DNA of 64,000 nt, from NCBI RefSeq assembly GCF_000247815.1, contig NC_021674.1, positions 12,348,324 through 12,412,323 of the forward strand. The letters run 5' to 3'. This document shows positions 55,005-64,000 of this stretch, one piece after another. The first letter of the stretch is position 1. Each line of letters opens with the position of its first letter. The DNA comes from Ficedula albicollis. Taxonomy: Eukaryota; Chordata; Aves; Passeriformes; Muscicapidae. Under the pieces are notes generated by a model that saw only the letters and a list, made by a program, of their open reading frames with translations, was not told the DNA's origin and made no database searches. Made by a program: the position numbers and the translations under genes.

Positions 55005-58000
55005 AGTGTCTGTGGCTCTGCAACACAGAGTTTGGGAAATATTATTAAGCTCTGGTATCGTAAACTCATGGCAAGCCACTGGTCCTTATTCATGTCCTTG
55101 GGAAGTGGGAATAAGTACAATCCCTGTTAAACCCTAACCAAATTTTGGTTCTGGAGATAACGACACACGGAGCAGATACTTTCATGATACCTTCTGCTGG
55201 AACCAAGGGATGGGAATGGGTGAAAGGGAAAACAAAGTTACTGATGAAACTGGTGGAAGAAGGGGAAACTATGGATTTATATCTTATTTCAGTTCCTCTC
55301 TTATAAGTATAACCACTACTCTTCTTAGGATCACTATCATTACCAAGCAGTGGGCAGCACTGCTGGCAATATTAGGAAACAAAAACTTTGATGTACATGG
55401 ACAAGCAAGAGCTCCCCTGGGCACCTCCTCTGGTGAATCTGAGCATGGGGTACCCTTACATGATAGCAAGTTAACAGGGTGGGTGAAACATTGAAAAAAT
55501 AATTTTCACTACTCAGCTGTCTGCAGTTTTTTACATTCTGCATTACACATGTGCCTATGTGTAGGGTCCTCAAGGAAGGACCTAATCTCCATGTCACTTT
55601 GTCCTCTGATTCTCTTCTCCTTCAGGGTGGCCTTGGCTTACTCCAGAGTGAGATGATGGTTTCAAATTTGGTGCATTGACCTCAGTAACCTGACCTTGGA
55701 CTGGCCTGGATGACATTATTAGTATGAGGTAGAATGTGGGAATCCTTAAAATTGGAGGGTTTTGGGAAAGCTGTAAATAGCAGGCCTCAATAACAGCAGA
55801 ACTGCAATTAGAGCTAAGCAGTAGCCATAAGATTTGTCAGCAGAAAAGTTACATGAGATGTAGAAAGCAAGGACAAATAGAACAATGGTCTGTGTATTAA
55901 AGCTCGGCTAAAATAACTCCCTAAGTTGCAGAAAAGTACATTTAGTAAGATATTAGGAAGTTCTAAGCTTAATAATGATGCTCTGTGCATTGTATTTTAA
56001 AGCTTGCAAGTGGGTATTGTATTCAAAATAAGTGTTATTTTAACTGAAGGTGCATGTAGTTATCATGGTTGGATAGAACTACTGTCAATATGCTTTTGTT
56101 TTTTGTGATTGGTCAAAAATCTTTCAAAACGCATTTTAACATCACGTTCTGCAGCTGCTGCTGAGGATGTGAGCTACTGCCATTTTCCCATTGTCCCAGC
56201 CATGTAATGAGACTGATGCTTGGAAAATAAAGCAGCTCGAGACGTGTTCCAGAGCAGTCCTGTCCTGTCTGTGATTTTGTGCATAAACCCATGGCCAGCA
56301 TTAGTAGAACTCTGGTGCAGAAGGAATACATTGGAAGATTTCACAGGGCAGAATGTGCAAGACAGGCTGGAAGTTCAGTGCCCTGTTGTGCTTGTGAAGT
56401 AGCACCACATTTTCAGCACTTCAGCACACACGAGGCAAGACCATTCTTTACTCCCCCAGCAGTCAAGTCTTTTTGTTATGATAGTAACCCAAACAGGCAG
56501 AATTTGTTGTTTTTTTAACACAGCCTGGGAGTACCTTCAACTTCTTGTGTGTTCTCTCAAGATCCATCTTATTGCTGAAACCACATGAAATGTTGTGAAA
56601 AATGTTAAAGTAGTAATGTCATAAATTTTCTTTTTGCAAGTATGTTGATAAAGTTTTTACCAGTTTTATTGTAGTAGTAGCTATAATAGCCTTGTAGTTG
56701 AACAATGCTACTGCTATTTTCTGCTACTACTTTTATCTTTGATAGTTTATATAAATAAATCAGTTTAACAGATTAGGTAAATAAAAGCTCTGTTTATTAC
56801 CATTAAATCAATAAAAGCTGTTGCTGAATTTTGTGATCACCTTGGTACTTGATAAGTCTTGTGTAAACATAGATATGATAATGAATTCCTTCATAATGGT
56901 AGATTTTAATCACACAAAGACTCTTCATATAGAGATTTACTTTTAATTTAAAAGGAGTTGAAGCATCAGCTCTTTAAGGTTCTGCATTGTACTCCTCTTC
57001 TATCATCCATGACTAAACCTATAGTAGTAGATATGGTTAAAAGCTACTAAATGTTTATTTTGAATATCTGAAAGGTTTTAAATTAGTAGTTCCTCTGGAG
57101 AAACAGGCTGTATTTTAGATCTGAACTCTCTCACTTTTTGCAGCTAAAAGGATGAACCTGAGGCTTTAGAAAATATATTAAAAATACATTGCATGTATTT
57201 TATGTATTGGGAGTGTCTGTAGTCCTATGGAATTACTGTATGTGGATGTTTTTTTACTCATTATTGACTAAAGACGCTAAAAAAGAACTCTTGGGAATAC
57301 CTATGAAAGAAGGAGTTGCACTTGTTTATGTCTGGGGGTGAGGCTGCGTGAAAAACTGATCCAACAGAGGTTTTCAGTTGCATTTTTTTCCAGGTTTCAA
57401 AGCATGTCTCTGATATTTGCCGTGTAAATAGTTTATTTTACTACTGCAAGTGTATTATTCTCCATCACTCTTCTTCCTTTTGTTGTAAAGATCAATATTT
57501 CCCCCGTTGGAAATCCCATATCACCTCAGTGATTTCTGTAGCTTTTACGGAATTGTAATGTTAAAGTAATACTTGCGCTTAGCAGCTGTAGATTTGGGAC
57601 AATCTGTAAGGAAAAAAAAAATTCCATGGTCTCCATGAGACCATTTGTGTTTCGTTCAAGATCAGTGGGAATCTGCCATGTTGGTGTTCCAGAAAGAAAA
57701 TCAGCTGCTACTGGAAGTTCAATAACAGGTAAGTAAAACTGCTAATTTTGAAAGCCTGCAACCCACTTATTAAAAAGTGCAATTTTAAGGGTAGAGAAAA
57801 CAGTAATTACTTCAAATGATTTTAGAGTTCTTGGTCTGAACATTTTCTTCAAAGATTCTTTGAAATTTTAGTCAGAAAAGAGCTGATGCAATTAGTGGGA
57901 ATATTATTTGAAAACACATTTAATGTGTCAAACCATAAGGGCAGAATTTGAATGAAATGAGTTCAAGTGTGATGGTGTATCCTGTGGTGTTCTTCAAAAA

Positions 58001-60720
58001 ATACTAACCACCTCTACCCTGTACAAGTGCAAATTATTATTCCAGAGTATATTATTACACTGCATTGCTCCTGTAGCTATAGCAGTACTCAGTGTACTGA
58101 AAATGACTGGGAAAATACTTTTCTACACAGTAAGAATCACACTGTGGTGTTAATTAAGTGATTCATTTCAGTAGAATATGGATTTCAACTCGATAATAGT
58201 CCCTATCAGCAAGATAAATGCTAATTTATAGGTGGGAAATTATAGAAAATAAGCATCCAGGCAAAATGGGAAACCATTAGCCAGTCCCAGTGTTCAGTGC
58301 CACTGACATTACTGCTATTGCATCTAACAATTCACCTGGAAATAAGAACATAATAAGTGAGAGATGGCAGTGGCCAACGGACCCCATGTGGAGTAAAGGA
58401 CTTAGAGCAGCTCTGAGAGTGTAAAAAGACTTTTTTTGGTTTGCTGTCAAATTAAACACCTTTAGTGCAGAGGCAGCCTGAAACTACTTCCTCATATAAT
58501 CCTTCCAACTTCTGGTGGCCCCAGTGTTGGCCACACACTTGAGATCAGCACAAATGTGTGAACCAGGTCCCTCCTCACCTTTCTGTAGTGGTAAAGAGGC
58601 AACAAACCAAGGCTCCAGCCTGAGAGAGCACAGCCAGGCTGGAGATAGAAAGAAACCAAGATGTGTTACAGGAGCAGGAAAGAAAAATTGAGTTAATATC
58701 ATGCACACATTATGGAGAGATGTTGAGTTGCACAAGGAGCTGACTCTTCCATTTCTGAACACCTCTGTCTGACTTCGACAGTGTGGAACACATTTTGAAT
58801 CTTGTGCTTGACAAGTAAATGAACTTGTTGGCTTTGGGGCAAAATGGTGCCAGGGTGTCTGAGGCATTGGAATGTGGGATTTGGAGCCAGCCCAGCAGTT
58901 CTGCTCAGGAAGTCTGCAAGGAAGGAGTAACTGTGGAACACAGTCCACTCAGGGAGCGGAAACCAGTGACTGCTGTTATGGAGTGCTTTTTAATTTTGGG
59001 CATATTTTCTGCTGCTTATCAGAAAATGACTGGATTATCTTTACTTCCTTATAGTTTGAATAGTACCTGATTGCAGTGCTTGTACAGCGTATTTAGTAAT
59101 GGATTCTGGAGAGTGTTGATGAAATTGTTTGTTATGCAGTAATCAGTTAAACGCTTCCTTTGTCATCAAAATTGTATGAACTTGTTGGGATAAATAAGAC
59201 CCTCTAACACTGTATTTTAATGTTGGTGAGTAAGTTGTCCAGCAGGTGTGTGTGGCCCACAAAATTATGACCTCCACACAGACGCTGATATAAAAATTTT
59301 ACTTATTTATACATTTTTAGCAATCAAAGTAATTAATGCTCATTCGTTCTAAATTATGTAATTCACTTCATTTATTAGTATTCTATCCTCTATTGGTTAT
59401 TGATTTACCACTTTTCATACTAATTAATTAGGAAAGTGATATCATTTCCAGCACCCTGGAAATGGCTAAACTCCACAACAGATCTTCAGGTGTTACAAAC
59501 ATTTGCAATATTTTCTACAGATATGAAAATTAGCAAAGCAAATTAAACATATACCTTTAGTTAATAACTATGTAAAATTATTTCGTTTCCGTTTAGGTAC
59601 TAAATCATCAGCATTGTTAAGCTTGGCATGCCACGGTGACTATTTATATATATGTCAATATATCTTGTTCTTTGGAGTTAGACCTCAGTGGAAGTGTATG
59701 AACATTATGTTAAACTTCGAAGGGAAATGTGATACCAGGAGCAGTAATCACATCTTGTTTCATGATTCAGGCAAAAAGACTTCTGCTCTGTGTAACAGTG
59801 AGAACTTCGATTCTTACTGAATCTCCCATGATCCAGTAAATGCTTAAAAGAAATTATGTGTTATTAAGTTTACATCCTTACTTTAGGTTAGAACAACAGG
59901 TCTATTGAAATTTGTGAACTGCCCTTCAAGTCCATTTGTAGGGTATTAAGTCAGCTGGGAGATTCCTTTCTTTGTCCCCAGTTAAAGGTAATGTTTTTAT
60001 GCTTGACCTTTTAAAAAGGGAAGTTGTTTCTTTGATGTAAACAAACCCAAAGTCACTGAAGAGGTAGCTGTAAACATTAAATAAATTGTAATAACTGAAG
60101 TGCAGGCAAGTTTTTGGATAACATCTATTTTTGTTAAAGTTTTATTAAATACTACAATTTGACACATTCAGATTTTTCTATCTGTCAGCATCCGGTTGTG
60201 AGATTTGCTTGTTTGTTTTTTTTCTTAGTAACTGAAGCCAAAATTGTAACAGTATGAAATAACTTTTTAAAACCACTAATGGAAGTGTATTATATTCTTT
60301 CAAATGAAAGAAATAATGACAGTCTAAAAGATTCACTTCCTGAGAAAGGGACTAATGTTTAAGATAAGACCTTTTGCTGGTGCAAGTTGACTTAACAAAA
60401 CAAAATTCCATTAATACCACACAAGCCAGGACAAAGTCTAAGGTTATCAGGAATAAAATAAGCATCTTCAAGACCTGACATCAGAGTGTGTAACTGGGAT
60501 ATAAATTGTCATTAAATAGTTGGCTTGTGTGGTTCTCATTTTAGTGAAGGGTGAGACAGGGTAACAGTGACTCCTTAACAGGGCTCCTGTCCTCCTCCAC
60601 AGAAGTGTTCATTTTTACCTTCTGAATTTTATGAGATGAGGGAAGAGTAAATTTGTCTGAAAAATATCTGATAATGGGGATTTGAGATCTCGGCAAATTC
60701 AAAGTTCCCAGTCAGAAGCA
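55005..60720. other. non-coding, no firm feature
   Basis: Unique AT-rich sequence. A minus-strand ORF at 58484-58948 is the longest outside the C-tracts, but its composition (rich in Cys, Pro, Trp and Ser) and lack of a family match argue against coding. An 8-bp hairpin occurs at 57626-57644. Confidence 0.5.
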
Positions 60721-60765
60721 CACTGCTGACTTCAATTGAAACTCCTGTGGCTATGTGCTGCCCCA
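60721..60765. repeat. possible ancient repeat relic
   Basis: The string ctgacttcaattgaaactcc, then tgtggctatgtgctgcccc resembles the 'ttgacttcaatgggagctgtgggtgctcagc' piece of an old amniote repeat. It is very short and diverged. Confidence 0.25.
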
Positions 60766-61817
60766 AACTCTGGAGGACCAAATCTCCATGAATCTGGCTG
60801 AGATTTTACCTGGCCTGTCAGAGCATCAGTGATATTCATAAATAGATATATTCCCTTATTAAGGAGTCTCATTCTGCCTTGTGTATTTTGACTGCCTCTA
60901 AGCTCTATTTATGGTTTTCTATAAATATTGTCCTATCAATTTGTTGGTCAGCAACAGTAAAATTAACAAACTCTGACTGCTATCAGCTCCCCATAAAAGC
61001 TGGTGGTTTGTTGTTTTTTTTTTAGTTTTGCTCTTAATTGCAATGATGCAAGGATGGAGTCTTCTTTAAAACCCTGTAGGTAACAGACTATTTATGTCAT
61101 CTTTCACATTATTTGTATGAATGAAGGCTTCTTTAATAAGAACTTCTAAGAAAAGCTCTAAGTCAAAGCCCCAAGCCCAGAAATTACTTTTAAATACTTT
61201 TGTATTTCAAATAACTTCCTACTTGTCAGTAAATATAACCAAGCTATATTTTAAATGTTACTGAGAAACTTTAAAATTTTATCCTGCTTTCTTACTCAAT
61301 TGAAGCTTTATGTGTCTTAAATGTATCTATGATAAGTTTCACAGTCTTGTTTTGAAAAGGTTTAATTTTCTTTCAAGTATTTTTCAGGCACATAATTTAA
61401 AAATGAAAAAAAACCATTTTAGCTATTTCAGGTGGAGTTGTGGCCCTGATCAGTGCTTTTTTTTTTTTTCCTCTGTAGTAATTAAACTGGAGATTTAATT
61501 AAATTGTGAATGGAATTAAAATAGTATTTATTACAGAAATTTGTGCCACAGTTGCTGACAGTTTCTTGGTGTGAGCAGTGGTCCTTTGCTCACTTCCTGT
61601 TGAAGCTGGTCTTTTGCTAGGTCTGTTTCCAGGGATGGGTTGACATCCTCCTCCTCAATAGCATTTTCCTCTACCAAAATCTGAGTATTTGTGACCACTG
61701 AATCCACAATAAGTAATGAATAGATGTGGAGCTGGTGCAGATAAATGTTTTCATTGCCAATTTACCTGATTTGATCAGAATATGTTGGAAGCTCCTAAGC
61801 AGCAAATAAGTTTTGAA
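60766..61817. other. non-coding, no feature recognised
   Basis: Unique sequence with poly-T runs at about 61014-61023 and 61459-61470. Nothing else was seen. Confidence 0.55.
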
Positions 61818-62222
61818 AATTTATTTTTTAGCAGTTTTATTATGAAAGCAATTTTTAGGAGGGTGACAGGTCTTGATTACTTTTCTGCCTTCTAATTGTG
61901 GGAGTCCTGCTTTTTTTAAATGTTTGCTGAGGTTGCCCAGAATCACATTAGAGTAAATGCAGTTTGTGACAAGAATGTGAGTGTTGGATGAACGTATTGT
62001 AATATCTGGAATGACATTACAGTTCTGAAAGCAGTGGGATTTCATGTAATGTCCATGACCAGCATCCAGTGGAGTTCTTAATGGTTTATGGGTGAGTAGT
62101 CCAGTATGTTTAATTAGAGTGTAGAGTTTTTTGAGGAGAGATGGATGGCTTTTTGTTTGGATTTTTTTGATGATAGTGAGAAGATCCATACAAGAGGTTC
62201 CAGCTTCTCTCATGTATTGAGA
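61818..62222 (-). ncRNA. candidate 3'-terminal exon, minus strand
   Basis: On the minus strand a strong acceptor (caaacctctctttttccag) ends just before 62222. About 400 nt follow and are open for 130 codons from an ATG at 62213. The ORF ends at 61821, next to two AATAAA hexamers (61836-61841 and 61820-61825, read on the minus strand). The peptide (e.g. SLLKKLYTLIKHTGLL and HYMKSHCFQNCNVIPD) has no recognised family and is basic. It could be the last exon of a lncRNA, or of a coding transcript with a lineage-specific end. Chance is possible. Confidence 0.3.
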
Positions 62223-62910
62223 CTGGAAAAAGAGAGGTTTGACTTGTAATAGATTGTCCCACTCATTGACTAATAAATGGACTCACTAAGGGAATGAGAG
62301 GAAAAGAGGATTAAACTACTGCAGGCCCAGTGCCTGCCTGACCACAGGTATGAGATGACTGGAGGTGATTTATAAAGAAGTTAAAAGCACATCAGAGGGT
62401 ACAGGGTCTGGAGGATTAAAGACTGCTATAAATTCTCATTTAACTGCATTTCACTGAACCTGACAAACAGCAGTGAAGTTTATTCACTTCTGGGGGAGCT
62501 TCTTGGGTTGTTTCTCACCAGATTGGCATGACCTAGACAGACTTGTGGCAGATCAGCCAATTGGTCCAACAGTTTTGGAGGAGAGCTAGAGCAAAGCCCA
62601 TTGAACAATTCTAACAGAAAACAGTCATCTTACAACTTGTAGATTGCAGGACAGGCTTTTGGAGTGTGATGTTCTTCTATGCCCTGTCTGCCCTTGTTTT
62701 GTTATAAGTAATTGCTGCCTTGTGAATGTTTTTTCTGTCCAACTCTGCAATGACTGAAACCAGGGGCACTGAAATGTGGCTGGGCCAGCTGAGACTGAAC
62801 TGAAGAATTTTTAGGAATATGGTGTGCATAGCCCAGGCTTGCAGCTAAGAATTGGGCCAACAGTAATGGGGCAGTTAAATGACTAATCATGAAGATTAAG
62901 GACCTGCTGG
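62223..62910. other. non-coding, no feature recognised
   Basis: Unique sequence. Nothing was seen beyond short ORFs. Confidence 0.55.
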
Positions 62911-63049
62911 GATTTTCAAAATGATTATGAGTTCTATCACTAGCTTTAAGCACCTATATAAATCAGGCCCTTGTCCTGAAATTTGAGTCTAGTTCCCTAA
63001 GTGCCATGGAAATCAATGGAGTCTAAGTATGGATAACAATGCAGGCCCA
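62911..63049. repeat. possible ancient amniote repeat relic
   Basis: Fragments gattttcaaaatgattatga, tttaagcacctatataaatc, then aggccct, then aaatcaatggagtctaagta and gcaggccc match the style of the old repeat in reptiles that reads gattttcaaa...gcacctaaatcaggccct...gaaatcaatggg. It is diverged. The family name is not certain. Confidence 0.4.
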
Positions 63050-63067
63050 CTCTTGGATTCTAGGGGG

Positions 63068-63109
63068 TTTTGTTTGTTTGTTTGTGTTTTTGTTTGTTTT
63101 TTGTTTTTC
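63068..63109. repeat. (TTTG)n simple repeat
   Basis: About 42 bp of imperfect tttg units on the plus strand. Confidence 0.85.
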
Positions 63110-64000
63110 TTCCACGGTTATTGCTATTAAAATTGTTCATCTTAAAAATACAAATGAATGCTTGCAAGGTGCTGATATGAGCTGTTTCAGGTGACATCCA
63201 ACATCCAACTCGTGCTTTGAATAGCTCATAAATGTGTTAAAGGAAAATTTAATTGCTTGACTTTGGTCCAATGATTCACACTAGTTGGTTATAAACTAGG
63301 TGGGCTGGTGAATACAGTTGGTCTTTCTATCCCATTTCCCTGGGTGTTGACTCTTTCCATGGAAGGCATCAGTATTCACCTGGAAAGGTGGATTTTTGCA
63401 TTGTCTGGGTGTTCTTCCACAATAGATGATTCTTTTTGCGAGACCCTCAGCTGGCGTGCAAAAATACTGAACTATTTTGCTTTGTGCATCATAACAAGAG
63501 GGGAAATCAGTTTTTGGGCTTTTTTTATTATGTGAAAATAACCTTTGCATGTCAGGCAGGCTTTATTAAAAGAAGTGAGACAATCTCTAGTTCAAAAGAA
63601 ACAAGAAAATTGCAATTTTCTTATAACATCGAGTGAAGCATTTTGCTTACAATGATGACTAAAGGAATTTTATATTATAGTCATGTTATAATGGAAACCT
63701 GAAGAGAGGTACAAGCACAGTGTTGAAATCCATGGCATAGGAAGCACCAGGAGGGAAACAGTCAAACTGTTGCTCTGTGTCATGCATAAGTCAGTAAGTA
63801 AATGATTTGAAAGAAGTAGAGTTGAATCCCAACAAGAGAAATGTAGTGTAATAGTACACAGTGCTGGCAGCAAATCACCAGAAAGTTTTTAAGGAAAGCA
63901 TCTATCTTAGATGTGTCCCTGATATATGGGAAACTGTCCTCTTCTGGCACAGTAGGTGTCTTGTGGAACACATTTTGGTAGCACAAATGTCTCTGTGTCT
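63110..64000. other. non-coding, no feature recognised
   Basis: Unique AT-rich sequence up to the window end. Short ORFs overlap on both strands, and nothing is supported. Confidence 0.55.

Noticed and set aside
57626..57644. 8-bp hairpin atggtctc-cat-gagaccat
   Set aside because: Short palindromes of this size are expected by chance in 64 kb.
58484..58948. 154-codon minus-strand ORF, the longest outside the C-tracts
   Set aside because: It is rich in Cys, Pro, Trp and Ser in the way of random GC-moderate sequence, has no recognised domain and overlaps another open frame. A ccttccttgcag acceptor-like site at its start is noted but not enough.

Overview
The window reads as vertebrate nuclear DNA, most probably a songbird or another modern bird. 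The base composition is AT-rich, there are no dense long open reading frames, and recognisable transposable elements are sparse. The recognisable ones are CR1 LINE 3' fragments, which show the avian-type 3' end, and long terminal repeats of passerine type. Nothing bacterial, plasmid-like or phage-like is present: no operons, ribosome binding sites, CRISPR array, tRNA or rRNA were seen. It looks like a gene desert or a very large intron on a macrochromosome.

Layout. 1-805 is a near-perfect 483-bp tandem duplication that contains an older 70-bp tandem unit. 806-12.6 kb is mostly unique non-coding DNA with one old CR1 piece (about 5.56-5.69 kb). 12.6-13.7 kb is an LTR-like block with two short internal tandem duplications. 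13.7-21.1 kb is mostly unique, with a CR1 piece (15.84 kb), a possible exon (17.22-17.36 kb) and an ancient repeat relic (20.27 kb). 21.07-21.29 kb is a good CR1 3' end, followed within 50 bp by a 383-nt run of pure C. 24.8-25.6 kb has a possible two-exon plus-strand transcript. 26.14-26.26 kb is a 64-bp tandem duplication. 26,455-29,509 is a probable solo LTR interrupted by a run of 2,530 consecutive C. About 30.5-30.8 kb carries a coding-like minus-strand ORF with a plausible splice acceptor. 32-35 kb holds a (GT)19 microsatellite, an AT-rich tract and a CR1 end. 36-38.1 kb looks like conserved regulatory non-coding sequence. The rest (38-64 kb) is mostly unique, with one minus-strand CR1 (46.1 kb), a CpG-richer block (50.1-50.7 kb), a possible minus-strand terminal exon (61.8-62.2 kb) and ancient repeat relics (60.7 and 63.0 kb).

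No protein-coding gene could be identified with confidence. Small ORFs are listed only where flanking splice or polyadenylation signals give them some support, always as candidates. The two huge poly-C tracts are the most striking objects. They generate the giant proline or glycine ORFs, which are not genes, and they are more likely sequencing or assembly artefacts over GC-rich DNA than real 2.5-kb homopolymers.
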